Assembly: GCA_903913355.1 (NCBI GenBank)
Contig: CAIWKU010000226.1
Location: 1 to 33,903, forward strand
Direction: 5' to 3'
Length of the DNA: 33,903 nt
Source: an uncultured Bacteroidota bacterium
GTDB taxonomy: Bacteria; Bacteroidota; Bacteroidia; Chitinophagales; Chitinophagaceae
Position 1 is the stretch's first letter; every line of letters starts with the position of its first letter. Under the pieces are notes generated by a model, which saw only the letters and a list, made by a program, of their open reading frames with translations, was not told the DNA's origin and searched no databases. The position numbers were made by a program, and so were the translations under genes. Shown here in pieces: positions 24,420 to 33,527 of the stretch.

Positions 24420-25517
24420 TTATCTGTGTAATTTCTTCCGGGTCTCATCCACAATATCCAATAACCCATTACTAAAACTATCATCCGCCAGTTGCCAGAA
24501 CATGATTCCATTTAGTTTTTTAGAAATTGAATACTTGACTTTTGCAACAATAGAAGCACTGTCATCAAACGTGACAAACCATTTTTTGGTGGAGTTATAA
24601 AAATAGGGTTCTGAGGCTGTTTTATCCCAATGATATACAAAACCACTATCCGTTGAAAATACAGAAGAAAAGCTCCTGAAGGAGACTCCGCGTAAAAATC
24701 TTCCCTTACCATATAATCCATCATTTTCAGGAGAAACATTTTCCCAGACCCTTGCATAAAACGCGGCACCAATTAATAACTTTCTGGCTGGAACACCTTT
24801 TGCCTTTAACAGTTTTACTGCATGGTCGCAGGATTCTTTTTGGTGATCCGTTCCATACAAGGCAGTATGATGTCCGGTTACTGTATCATAACCGGTTATC
24901 AAATCATACGTCATCAGGTTAATCCTGTCAACCAATGGCGTTACCTTATCCCAATCCACGGATTCTTCTATAAATTTTGTAAATCCTCCTGCCGCAAAAC
25001 TGATCTCTTTTGTTTTACCCAGCGTATCCCTAAGTGTTTGAATCAATGCTGTAAAATGATCCCGATCTTCCAGGGAATAGGGATGTCCTGGCGGACCGGG
25101 TATCGCTGGATATTCCCAATCAAGATCAATCCCATCCGCCTGAAAATCAGTGAGCAATTTTTTGGTGGAAGAAGCAAATTCCTGTCTGCCGGCTTCTGTT
25201 GAAAAAACACCTGAACAAGTATAACAACCTGTCCATCCTCCCATTGATACAATCACTTTTAATTTTGGGTTTCTCCTTTTCAAGGCTACACAACTTACCA
25301 ATGCAGCACTATCCCGACTATTGCCCAACCACATACGGTTTCCTCGTAAATGCGTAAAACTAAAACAGAGATGGGTAAGTTTTTCTACCGGAAAACTATC
25401 GATCATCGTTGGCCTTCCTGCATAATAGCCAAACACAACAAAGTTTTTTTTCTGTGCACAAACAAAAGAAAACAAACAGGGGAGGAGCATAACGGATAAT
25501 ACCGTTATCTTTTTCAT
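24420..25517 (-). CDS. Secreted glycoside hydrolase family 18 protein (chitinase-like)
   Basis: This is a 365-residue exported TIM-barrel protein. I start at the ATG at 25517, giving MKKITVLSVMLLPCLFSFVCAQ, a clean signal peptide. An ATG at 25532 would add five residues. GH18 motifs are complete: KVIVSMGGW (SxGG strand), DGIDLDWEYP with catalytic E135 (this numbering) in DxxDxDxE, NLMTYDL after the middle, and GIMFWQLADD at strand 8. It therefore should cleave beta-1,4-GlcNAc links in chitin or similar N-acetylglucosamine glycans by substrate-assisted catalysis. No chitin-binding or type IX secretion C-terminal domain is seen, so it is probably periplasmic or surface-near. nagA, about 20 kb away, could use the resulting sugar. 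No SusCD pair is nearby. Confidence 0.92.
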   Translation of the reverse strand: MKKITVLSVMLLPCLFSFVCAQKKNFVVFGYYAGRPTMIDSFPVEKLTHLCFSFTHLRGNRMWLGNSRDSAALVSCVALKRRNPKLKVIVSMGGWTGCYTCSGVFSTEAGRQEFASSTKKLLTDFQADGIDLDWEYPAIPGPPGHPYSLEDRDHFTALIQTLRDTLGKTKEISFAAGGFTKFIEESVDWDKVTPLVDRINLMTYDLITGYDTVTGHHTALYGTDHQKESCDHAVKLLKAKGVPARKLLIGAAFYARVWENVSPENDGLYGKGRFLRGVSFRSFSSVFSTDSGFVYHWDKTASEPYFYNSTKKWFVTFDDSASIVAKVKYSISKKLNGIMFWQLADDSFSNGLLDIVDETRKKLHR

Positions 25518-25601
25518 TTTAGATAGATGCATGTATCAATGAAAATACGCATTTTTTCCTTTGCTTATTTCGCTTGTTTAAGCCGATAAGGAAACCATCG
25601 G

Positions 25602-27641
25602 CTATTTTATTTTTTCCAACTCTTTCTGCAAGCGAAACATTTCATCACGCAATCTGGCTGCTTCAATAAAATCAAGATCTCTGGCCGCTTTCTCCATTTC
25701 TTTCTTTGTTTTACCAATCGCTCTTTCAATTTGTGGAATGGTTTGATAGGTTTCCTGCTCTTCAGCTACTTTACTGGCTACCAATTCCCCGTCTTTCTGT
25801 AAAGCATAGGGGTTGGATGGGTCATATCCTTTAATATCCAATACCGATCCCTGGGCAAATACCTGCTCCTTGCTTTTGATGATTGTTTTCGGGGTTATTC
25901 CGTGTTCAATATTATAGGCAATTTGCTTTTCTCTTCTTCGGCTGGTTTCATCAATCGTTCGCTGCATGCTTTCGGTCATCTTATCTGCATAAAAAATAAC
26001 CAAGCCATCAATATTCCTTGCTGCGCGTCCCGCCGTTTGTGTCAGCGATCTTTCGTTTCTAAGAAACCCTTCTTTATCTGCATCCAGTATCGCCACCAGC
26101 GATACTTCCGGTAAATCAAGCCCCTCTCTTAATAAATTCACACCCACTAACACATCAATAATGCCCAATCTAAGTTCTCGCAAAATCTCTACCCGCTCCA
26201 ATGTGTCTACATCACTATGTATATATTTTGACTTTATATTGATACGCCCCAGGTATTTATCCATTTCTTCGGCCATTCGTTTGGTAAGCGTAGTTACTAA
26301 AACCCGGTCTCCTTTTTTTACCGTAATATCTATCTGTTCCAACAAATCATCTATCTGATTAACACTTGGTCTTATTTCAATCGGCGGATCAAGCAATCCC
26401 GTGGGTCTTACGATTTGTTCAATCACTACGCCACCCGTTTTTTCCAATTCATAATCCCCTGGCGTGGCACTTACAAAAATGGTTTGTCCAATCAGGCTTT
26501 CAAATTCATGAAAATTCAATGGTCGGTTATCCATGGCACTGGGCAGCCGAAACCCATAATCTACCAATACCAGTTTTCTGCTTCGGTCTCCTCCATACAT
26601 ACCCGCTACCTGTGGAATGGTTTGGTGACTTTCGTCAATTACACATAAAAAATCTTTTGGAAAATAATCCAGCAAACAGAAGGGTCGGGTGCCAGGTCTT
26701 CTCCGATCAAAAAACCGTGAGTAGTTTTCAATGCCATTACAATAGCCCAGTTCCCGAATCATTTCAATATCGTACTCCACTCTTTCTTTTAGTCTTTGTG
26801 CCTCAATATATTTTCCGGTTCTTTTAAAATATTCCACCTGCGCCATCATCTCGTCCTGTATCTCATGCATTACTTCTACTATCATTTCTTTGGGTGCGAG
26901 ATATAATGTAGCGGGAAAGATGGCGGCATTCTCCATCAAGCCGATTCTTTTGCTGGTGGCGGTTTCTATGCTTTCAATCTCTTCTATCTCATCTCCAAAA
27001 AATGTGACCCGGTATCCAAAATCAACATAGGGAAGGTTGATATCTACCGTATCTCCTTTTACACGAAACGTGCCTCTTCCAAATTCACCCTGTGAACGAT
27101 TGTATAATGAATTCACCAATGCGTGTAAAAATCCCTGTCGGGAAATGACCATCCCTTTATGAATCCGGATAATTCCGTTCTCATATTCAGTAGGGTTTCC
27201 CATTCCATAAATACAACTTACGCTCGCCACCACAATAATATCTCTTCTTCCACTTAGCAACTGTGAAGTTGCCTGTAGTCTTAATTTATCTAACTCTTCG
27301 TTGATACTCAAATCCTTTTCAATATAAATATCACTCACCGGCATATAAGCTTCGGGCTGATAATAATCGTAATAGCTAACAAAATAACCTACCGCATTAT
27401 CCGGAAAAAATTGTTTGAACTCGCCATACAATTGTGCCACCAGGGTTTTATTATGCGTTAAAACCAATGTGGGTCTTTGTGTATTTTGTATCAGGTTGGC
27501 AATCGTAAATGTTTTACCGCTACCTGTAACACCCAAAAGTGTTTGAAACTGCTCTCCATTGTTTACATTTTCTGTCAACTGTTGAATGGCAGATGGCTGG
27601 TCGCCTGCAGGAGAATAGGGTGAATGAAGCTGAAACGGCAT
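25602..27641 (-). CDS. uvrB: Excinuclease ABC subunit UvrB
   Basis: UvrB is the damage-verifying helicase-like subunit of nucleotide excision repair, loaded by UvrA and partner of UvrC. At 679 residues it has the standard length. Walker A is GVTGSGKT (37-44). The beta-hairpin segment that probes DNA is SYYDYYQPEAYMP (about 91-103). Further motifs are VIDESHQTIPQ (DEAD-like), FVSATPGDYE, GVNLLREGLDLPEV and QTAGRAARN (helicase motif VI). The C-terminal UVR domain, which contacts UvrC, is KEMEKAARDLDFIEAARLRDE. The gene is transcribed on its own strand run between the GH18 and DUF4136 genes. No LexA-like box is evident upstream. Confidence 0.98.
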   Translation of the reverse strand: MPFQLHSPYSPAGDQPSAIQQLTENVNNGEQFQTLLGVTGSGKTFTIANLIQNTQRPTLVLTHNKTLVAQLYGEFKQFFPDNAVGYFVSYYDYYQPEAYMPVSDIYIEKDLSINEELDKLRLQATSQLLSGRRDIIVVASVSCIYGMGNPTEYENGIIRIHKGMVISRQGFLHALVNSLYNRSQGEFGRGTFRVKGDTVDINLPYVDFGYRVTFFGDEIEEIESIETATSKRIGLMENAAIFPATLYLAPKEMIVEVMHEIQDEMMAQVEYFKRTGKYIEAQRLKERVEYDIEMIRELGYCNGIENYSRFFDRRRPGTRPFCLLDYFPKDFLCVIDESHQTIPQVAGMYGGDRSRKLVLVDYGFRLPSAMDNRPLNFHEFESLIGQTIFVSATPGDYELEKTGGVVIEQIVRPTGLLDPPIEIRPSVNQIDDLLEQIDITVKKGDRVLVTTLTKRMAEEMDKYLGRINIKSKYIHSDVDTLERVEILRELRLGIIDVLVGVNLLREGLDLPEVSLVAILDADKEGFLRNERSLTQTAGRAARNIDGLVIFYADKMTESMQRTIDETSRRREKQIAYNIEHGITPKTIIKSKEQVFAQGSVLDIKGYDPSNPYALQKDGELVASKVAEEQETYQTIPQIERAIGKTKKEMEKAARDLDFIEAARLRDEMFRLQKELEKIK

Positions 27642-27680
27642 TATCTGTTTTTATAATTCGGGTTACTAAGTTAAAAATTA

Positions 27681-27710
27681 AGCCGCAGACTCTGTTAGAA
27701 ATATGCGGCT
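27681..27710 (-). terminator. Probable terminator after the DUF4136 gene
   Basis: AGCCGCA and TGCGGCT pair over 7 bp with a 16-nt loop. On the minus strand the stem is followed by TAATTTTTAA. It lies 21 bp after the DUF4136 stop and before uvrB, so it probably insulates uvrB. Confidence 0.55.
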
Positions 27711-27731
27711 CTTTGAATTATTTTAGTGAGA

Positions 27732-28307
27732 TCATTTATCCAATTTCCGGATAATGGCTTTTACATTATCATCTATCTCTTTATCCGTTAATCTTTTTCC
27801 ATTCATTTCTGCTTTTGTCCAGCCCTGCCATATTTTCTTCTCCGTTCTTGCATTCAGGATGGTAAGCGTTAGCGTACCTTCTCTTATGGTTTCAACCGAA
27901 TTATCAAAGCCCATTAATTCAGTGGGATAATACATATTGGTATAGGTTCCCCTATAAGGATTATAATACCATCGGGCCAATGGCTGACTATACACCGGAT
28001 CCGACACTGCCACATTTTCTTTTTTGATATTCATATCATACACAATCAACACATCCGGGTTTTTCTTTACGCGCTTCCATCCGTTCTCCTGAAGATTCTT
28101 GTCAACGCTTTTCCGTATGACATTTCCTGTCAGATCGCTTGAATTAAACTTGTGAGCAAGGCTGTCATTCTGGGCCCTTATCCAGGTATAGGTTTTGATT
28201 TTATCGAAATCAAAATTTTTGTCTTTTCTAAAATAAGTCTGTCGGTTACAGGCTACGAGTAGAAGAACAAGGGCTAGAAAGTAGAGAAAATTGTTTCGGC
28301 TTTTCAT
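27732..28307 (-). CDS. DUF4136 domain lipoprotein
   Basis: This is a 191-residue lipoprotein: the lipobox LLLVAC puts the lipidated cysteine at C20. The mature part has the DUF4136 pattern: FDFDKIKTYTWI after the anchor, a middle VIRKSVDKNLQENGWKRV helix and VLIVYDMNIKKE strand, then GTLTLTILNARTEKKIWQGW and a C-terminal DDNVKAIIRKL helix. Such proteins are common in Bacteroidota and Proteobacteria envelopes, and their biochemical role is unknown. A Tyr-rich loop (ARWYYNPYRGTYTNMYYP) is notable. It stands alone between uvrB and the cyclophilin gene, with 137 bp upstream. Confidence 0.9.
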   Translation of the reverse strand: MKSRNNFLYFLALVLLLVACNRQTYFRKDKNFDFDKIKTYTWIRAQNDSLAHKFNSSDLTGNVIRKSVDKNLQENGWKRVKKNPDVLIVYDMNIKKENVAVSDPVYSQPLARWYYNPYRGTYTNMYYPTELMGFDNSVETIREGTLTLTILNARTEKKIWQGWTKAEMNGKRLTDKEIDDNVKAIIRKLDK

Positions 28308-28444
28308 ATTGACGGATTTAGAGGATTCAGTATAACACCCTTTTTACTCAGTCAATTGGCGTGCCGTTTTTGCAAAAATTGGGTGGAATCTTTTTAGTGA
28401 GCGCCTTTCTCTATGACTATTTACATAAATCACAGGTTTTCACA

Positions 28445-29029
28445 CTATAACCTTACTATATTATAGATGGGCACGGCCGGTGTAAAATACTGGTCGTTCT
28501 CATTATGTCTGTATATTTTTTGAATGATATCCAGCCCCTTCACCACTTTCCCAAAAGCCGCATAACCTTGTCTGTCTGCCACGTTCTCTCCTCCATAATC
28601 CAGTCCCGATTGTTTACCAACACAAATAAAGAATTCTGTTGAAGCGGTTCCGGGTGCCAGCCTGGCCAATGAAATCACGCCGTCTGTATGGCGTATCCCT
28701 GTTTCTTGTGTGCTTTCATGGGGAATTCCCGGTATCTGTATAGCTTTTGTGTGATTCGTTTTCCAGATACCTCCCTGTATCAATTCCGTTTTAGGTGCAT
28801 TGGTCGGCTGGTTCTCAAGATTCAATACCCGGTAAAAATTACTATTAAAATAGAAACCCGAATCTATATACCCTAAAAATGCGGCAACCGTTTTGGGTGC
28901 CTGTTTGGGATAAAGCTCGAGTTCAATATCTCCATATTGTGTTTGTATGGCAATATGGGGGTTGACTGTTTTATTTACCTTACAACCTGCCAGCAAAAGA
29001 AAACAGATTGCATAATAAATATTCCGCAT
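28445..29029 (-). CDS. Cyclophilin-type peptidyl-prolyl isomerase lipoprotein
   Basis: This is a 194-residue periplasmic foldase anchored by lipid at C16 (lipobox LLAGC). The cyclophilin domain begins with IQTQYGDIELELYPKQAPKT. It continues with the core FYRVLN, LIQGG, GVISLARLAPGTASTEFFI and FGKVVKGLDIIQKI, all standard. Prokaryotic members often replace residues of the human active site, and here FYRV keeps the arginine and FFI the Phe-Phe pair. It catalyses cis-trans isomerisation of X-Pro bonds in exported proteins. It is 37 bp downstream of the phytase-esterase-like gene on the same strand and probably co-transcribed. Confidence 0.93.
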   Translation of the reverse strand: MRNIYYAICFLLLAGCKVNKTVNPHIAIQTQYGDIELELYPKQAPKTVAAFLGYIDSGFYFNSNFYRVLNLENQPTNAPKTELIQGGIWKTNHTKAIQIPGIPHESTQETGIRHTDGVISLARLAPGTASTEFFICVGKQSGLDYGGENVADRQGYAAFGKVVKGLDIIQKIYRHNENDQYFTPAVPIYNIVRL

Positions 29030-29066
29030 ACTTTTTTTGTTGATATAGTAGTGAACGTTGCGCTGC

Positions 29067-30218
29067 TTATGATCCGGGAATTACTTCAAACAACATAAAC
29101 TGTGTTTTTTCGATCGGTAAAAAATTATTATCCGATACCAATAAAAGGGTCTTATGTCCATTGGGTAAGGTTGGGCCAAAAGTTACGCCCTCAATATTAT
29201 CAATATAGATTCCGAGATCGTCCATATTCAGCAAGAGTTTTTTGGATACCGGTTTTTCTGAAGGCTTTATTTTGAGTGAGGGGTTATTGGATATATCCGT
29301 AGCGCCTTTCATATCTGCTAAAAATATTTTAATCGTACAGGGCATTCTTCCCGTTGAAAATGATCTTTCCAATACAATCAGTTTTTGATCTCCGATAGAT
29401 AAAATATCCGGTATTCCATTAATCTTAAAACCATCAGCCGGTGAAGCCGGGTACGCAATCGGGTCAAGCTTATACGCAAACTGCGCGGTATTCTTTCGGC
29501 TCTTCACATCAAACCGATAGAAGCGTACCCATGGATTATTGTCTGAAAGATCTGCTCTTGGCCCATCTTCATATAATGGCTCTTCTACATTCACATACAG
29601 CTTTGTAAAATTGTCTGCGAAACTCAATCCTTCCAATACGCCGTTTTGTCTGGGGCCCTTTTCCGTTGCATGCATCAACAGATTGGGTGGAAGCGGAAAA
29701 GTATCTATATATTTTCCATCGGGAGAAATAATCGTAATGGCGGGGTTTTCCAATACCGTATCTTTTCCGTTAACAATCCGCTCGCCCTCGCTGCTCCAAA
29801 TCATTTGATGTGTATGCGGATTATATCGCAATGCTTCGGGGTCGGGCGTATGTGCCGGATCCTGTTTTGAATTTGGATAGGGCTTTCCGTTTTTCTGGTA
29901 CAAAGTGGTTACTGCTACAAAGACTACGCTATCTATTTTCTTCTCATTCAGAAATATTTTAGCGGTATAATACCTGGCTGGGTTTATGGCAGACCTGTCA
30001 TCGCTGATCATATAATACACGCCCTTTGTGCTATCATAATCTATCCCGGATAAACCACCAATGGTGGTTCCTTTGTATACAAGATTATGAGGAACATCAT
30101 ATTCGCTGATAAAACGAATGGAGCCAATCGATACTTTTTCATCCGGTTTTATTTTTTGCGAAAACAAAACAGTACAGCTCACCAATATGCTGATAAATAA
30201 ACAAACGCTTTTTTTCAC
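29067..30218 (-). CDS. Secreted esterase-like activity of phytase family protein
   Basis: This is a 383-residue protein with a signal peptide (MKKSVCLFISILVSCTVLFSQ). The body matches the phytase-like beta-propeller family (PF13449). It opens with GGLSGIDYDSTKGVYYMISDDR, continues with PDPEALRYNPHTHQMIWSSEG, a GVLEGLSFADNFTKLYVNVEE block and EGVTFGPTLPNGHKTLLLVSD near the C terminus, in that order. The acidic EGL and EGV motifs recur as in other members. Relatives show esterase or phosphatase side activities, so phosphate or ester scavenging in the periplasm is plausible but unproven. It is the middle gene of a same-strand run with the alpha/beta hydrolase (36 bp upstream) and the cyclophilin (37 bp downstream). 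Confidence 0.87.
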   Translation of the reverse strand: MKKSVCLFISILVSCTVLFSQKIKPDEKVSIGSIRFISEYDVPHNLVYKGTTIGGLSGIDYDSTKGVYYMISDDRSAINPARYYTAKIFLNEKKIDSVVFVAVTTLYQKNGKPYPNSKQDPAHTPDPEALRYNPHTHQMIWSSEGERIVNGKDTVLENPAITIISPDGKYIDTFPLPPNLLMHATEKGPRQNGVLEGLSFADNFTKLYVNVEEPLYEDGPRADLSDNNPWVRFYRFDVKSRKNTAQFAYKLDPIAYPASPADGFKINGIPDILSIGDQKLIVLERSFSTGRMPCTIKIFLADMKGATDISNNPSLKIKPSEKPVSKKLLLNMDDLGIYIDNIEGVTFGPTLPNGHKTLLLVSDNNFLPIEKTQFMLFEVIPGS

Positions 30219-30254
30219 AGAAATCCGTTTAGCTACTATTTAAAATGAATTCAA

Positions 30255-31055
30255 TTACCAGGTTTTACTTCCGTTCCGTTTCTTATTCGAAAATAGCCAG
30301 GGTAATAATTTAGGTTCTGCAAATGCCGAATCCCAACTATTGTGTCCGGCTTTCGGATATTCCGTATAGTTTACATTTTTCGCTCCCCTTGTCATCAGTG
30401 CTTTATACAAGTCCCTATCATATTCAGGAGTAACCGAAGCATCCAATGCGCCATGAAAAATCCATAGCGGAAGTGGCGATGCGCTGGCAAGAAATTGTGG
30501 AACACTTACTGCACCGCAAATTGGAAAGGCTGCCGCAAAATAATCCGGATAGCGTATCAGCATTTCATAGGTTCCTAATCCCCCGAGCGATAACCCTCCA
30601 ATATATACCCTTTTACTATCTGCCATTTTATTATTTACAAAACTATCCAGCAGGTCTTTTACCAATTGCTGTGGTGTTGTTGGGGCCAGGTCAGGGAAAA
30701 ACTGCCAATCATTTTTGCCCATGGTTCTTTTGAAATTTGACCAGGTAATATTTACCGGACTTTGCGGAAATAGTACAATCGCCGGAAAATATTTTCTTAC
30801 CTGTTCTTTTATAAACAGATCCCCTCCGTGTACTAATTGCTTTTCATTATCATTGCCTCTTTCTCCTGAACCATGTAGGAAGACGATTAAAGGATACGAC
30901 TTTCGTTTTTTATAATTATTTGGATATAGTATCCGGTAACGAAGCGTATCAGCGCCTTGGATAAAAAGTTTTTTCTCATACAAATTCAAGCCTTCCTGTG
31001 CGGAAGCTGTTGAACAAAATATTAGCCCTAGAACAAGGCAGCAAATCGTTTTCAT
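30255..31055 (-). CDS. Secreted alpha/beta hydrolase (carboxylesterase/prolyl oligopeptidase type)
   Basis: This is a 266-residue exported esterase-like enzyme. The ATG at 31055 yields a signal peptide, MKTICCLVLGLIFCSTASAQ. The longer frame from 31130 puts 25 polar residues ahead of it and is rejected. The fold is shown by PLIVFLHGSGERG (oxyanion region), the nucleophile elbow GGLSLGGLGT with S156, D205 in HGALDASV and H238 in AGHNSWD, making a complete catalytic triad. The HGSGERG and LPLWIFHG patterns are typical of the secreted feruloyl/acetyl-esterase or phospholipase-like group. The substrate is unknown. It probably heads the transcription unit with the phytase-like and cyclophilin genes. 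Confidence 0.9.
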   Translation of the reverse strand: MKTICCLVLGLIFCSTASAQEGLNLYEKKLFIQGADTLRYRILYPNNYKKRKSYPLIVFLHGSGERGNDNEKQLVHGGDLFIKEQVRKYFPAIVLFPQSPVNITWSNFKRTMGKNDWQFFPDLAPTTPQQLVKDLLDSFVNNKMADSKRVYIGGLSLGGLGTYEMLIRYPDYFAAAFPICGAVSVPQFLASASPLPLWIFHGALDASVTPEYDRDLYKALMTRGAKNVNYTEYPKAGHNSWDSAFAEPKLLPWLFSNKKRNGSKTW

Positions 31056-31125
31056 TTGTTTCTTTTTTCTAGTGAAACAAGGAGTGGGTGAAGAAAACAC
31101 CCTTTCTATCGTAAAGTTAGGACAT

Positions 31126-31158
31126 AACAAAGCCCGGCAAAATCTGCCGGGCTTTGTT
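31126..31158 (-). terminator. Intrinsic terminator of the M28 peptidase gene
   Basis: A perfect 14-bp inverted repeat (AACAAAGCCCGGCA / TGCCGGGCTTTGTT, 5-nt loop). On the minus strand the GC core is followed by TTTGTTATGT, and on the plus strand by a longer T-rich run, so it could work both ways. It lies 17 bp beyond the M28 stop, which makes the minus-strand role the relevant one. Confidence 0.82.
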
Positions 31159-31175
31159 TTTATTTATTTTTTCAT

Positions 31176-33404
31176 TTAGTAATTTGCTACACCATGCAAA
31201 TAGGCTGCTAAGCGCGAAATGGCGGCAGCGGCTATTACTACCTGTTCTGAAGCTTCCTTCCAGTTTCTTTGCTCAATCGCTTCACGCACTCCCGGCATTG
31301 TTTTTACACCATAGCCCGTATAAAAGCCTGGTGCATATAGTGTGTGTTTATACCATCCTCTTCTGGGTAATCCTTCTGTTGTCAGCAATTGTTGCTCTGC
31401 CTGAAACAGGGCTTTGTTTATTTTCTCTTTCGCTGCTGATCCCGCAAGCGCTTTTGTCCAGGCTTCTGATAGCTCATTGCTGCTTTTCTCTAATTCTGCC
31501 AGCGCATTTTGCAAAGGAGAAAAGTCAATATAAGGCACTTCCGCCTTTGTTTCCGGTGCTTTTAATTTCTCTGTAGGGTCATTGGCTAGTCCATAAGCGT
31601 TTGCTTTGATGACTTCATTCTCTGCCGCAGTTGTTTCACGCAACTGATCCGTTTTACTGATCAGGTCTTTTATATAGTCGCTTACTGTTTTCTCCAGACT
31701 CCTGAAATCAAAAGGAAGCAGATCAGCATCTGCCATTCTCAAAGCTGCCCGACCTGCCGTTTTTGATAATGCAACCCCATAATCAAATGTGGGGTCTTTA
31801 AATCGCTGGTAATCATCATACGAATCATAAATAGAATGATATTCCCCACCTGCATTTTCGCCACCATATCCAAAGTCAAGCGAAGGAACACCCAGGTGTT
31901 GGATAAAAGAAGAATAATCAGACCCCGATCCCATGGCACCAATGGTAAAAATGGATTTTGAGATCGCTTCTTTTTTATCCTTTGCTGATTTGGCATTGAT
32001 TTCATTTCTTGCTTTTGCCCTTTCAAAAACACTCACTTTGGTTTGTGGGTCTATTACATCTTTGCTGATTTCTGTTACCAATGTTTCCAATGCGTGCGAG
32101 CCCTCGGCACCTAAAAATCCTCTTCCGTTTCCATCTGAATTAATATAGACAACCGCTTTTTGCTGTAACTCAGATCCATGATCTTCTGCCCATTCTGTAG
32201 AACCCAATAATCCGGGTTCTTCTCCATCCCAGGCACAATACACCAAGGTTCTTTTGGGTTTCCAGCCACCTTTTACCAATTGTCCTATTGCCTGTGCCTC
32301 TTCCAATAAAGCGGCCTGACCACTAATCGGATCATCTGCTCCGTTTACCCAGGCGTCATGGTGATTACCCCTGATTACCCATTGATCAGGATAGTCTGAG
32401 CCTTTTATCATAGCCACCACATCATAAGCCGGGGTTAACTTCCAATCAAAATCTACTTTCAGGTGCACTTTGGTTTTTCCAGGACCTATATGATAGGTAA
32501 ATGGCAGGGCACCTCTCCAATCATCCGGTGCTACCGGGCCTTCCAGGGCTTCTAATAATGGTTTTGCATCGTGATAGCTGATTGGCAATACGGGTATCTT
32601 CAACAAATTGGGTGCAGAAAGACGATCCAGTCTTTTGGCATTTTCTGTAGCGCCAATATTGGGGGTTAGCGGATCGCCTGGATAAATAACCATATCCATT
32701 ATGGATCCGCGCTGAACGCCGTATTCGCTTTTAAATGCACCTTTAGGATATACATCTCCCTGGTAATACCCATCATCTTTGGGATCTGAATAAATAATAC
32801 AACCCAATGCACCATGCTCTTGTGCTACTTTGGGTTTTATTCCTCTCCAGCTTCTGCCATATTTGGCAATCACTATTTTTCCTTTTACATCTATCCCTAG
32901 TTTAGCCAGTATTTCATAATCTTCGGGTAAACCATAATTCACAAAAACCAGATCGCCGGTAACATCACCTTCTGCACTCCAGGCATTATAGGTAGGCAGT
33001 TGCCCTTCTTGTCCTGAAGTTCCATCTTCTTTCAACGCGGGCTCTTTCAACAACGCTTTATAAATACCCGGGGCAGTCATTTCCAATACCCTTGTTTTGG
33101 GTGTAGGAAACAAAACCTGGTAGGTGACAATTTTCGCATCCCATCCGAATGATTTGTATTTATTCAGAATATTTTCGGCAACCTCTTTTCCTCCGGGCGA
33201 TCCGATATGGTGTGGCCTGGCAGATAATTCTTTGATGGTTTGGCCAACCCTTTGTGCGCTCAGTTGCGCATCAAACTTTTGTTCAATCAGTCTTTCGTCT
33301 GCAGAAGTTTTTTCAGTAAATCCGGTAATCGGTTTTTGTGCCGTACCAGTTTGACAAATCATGGCCAGCACACCAATGGCGCCGGCAGCAACAAATTTTC
33401 TCAT
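31176..33404 (-). CDS. M28-family metallopeptidase, glutamate carboxypeptidase II-like
   Basis: This is a 742-residue secreted zinc peptidase. The ATG at 33404 gives MRKFVAAGAIGVLAMICQTGTAQ, a signal peptide. The frame reaches 33524, but that extra 40-residue tail has no exported character. Layout as in GCPII: an N-terminal part, a PA-like domain (about 130-300), the peptidase core and a helical dimerisation domain (about 600-735). The di-zinc residues line up as H348 (GNHHDAW), D358 (GADDP), catalytic E395 and E396 (WDGEEPGLLGSTEW), D424 (INSDG) and H523 (YHSIYD). It probably trims C-terminal acidic residues or dipeptides from extracellular peptides. It has its own terminator, and an amidase gene lies upstream. 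Confidence 0.94.
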   Translation of the reverse strand: MRKFVAAGAIGVLAMICQTGTAQKPITGFTEKTSADERLIEQKFDAQLSAQRVGQTIKELSARPHHIGSPGGKEVAENILNKYKSFGWDAKIVTYQVLFPTPKTRVLEMTAPGIYKALLKEPALKEDGTSGQEGQLPTYNAWSAEGDVTGDLVFVNYGLPEDYEILAKLGIDVKGKIVIAKYGRSWRGIKPKVAQEHGALGCIIYSDPKDDGYYQGDVYPKGAFKSEYGVQRGSIMDMVIYPGDPLTPNIGATENAKRLDRLSAPNLLKIPVLPISYHDAKPLLEALEGPVAPDDWRGALPFTYHIGPGKTKVHLKVDFDWKLTPAYDVVAMIKGSDYPDQWVIRGNHHDAWVNGADDPISGQAALLEEAQAIGQLVKGGWKPKRTLVYCAWDGEEPGLLGSTEWAEDHGSELQQKAVVYINSDGNGRGFLGAEGSHALETLVTEISKDVIDPQTKVSVFERAKARNEINAKSAKDKKEAISKSIFTIGAMGSGSDYSSFIQHLGVPSLDFGYGGENAGGEYHSIYDSYDDYQRFKDPTFDYGVALSKTAGRAALRMADADLLPFDFRSLEKTVSDYIKDLISKTDQLRETTAAENEVIKANAYGLANDPTEKLKAPETKAEVPYIDFSPLQNALAELEKSSNELSEAWTKALAGSAAKEKINKALFQAEQQLLTTEGLPRRGWYKHTLYAPGFYTGYGVKTMPGVREAIEQRNWKEASEQVVIAAAAISRLAAYLHGVANY

Positions 33405-33527
33405 GTTATAGGTATTGATGGAAGAAAAGCAATTTAAGAAACTACAGCCAATAAAAATGCGCTTTCTGTATTTGGTTATTCTCTTTCCAAAAACAGAAGC
33501 GCATCTTGTTAATAATTTCAGCAATTT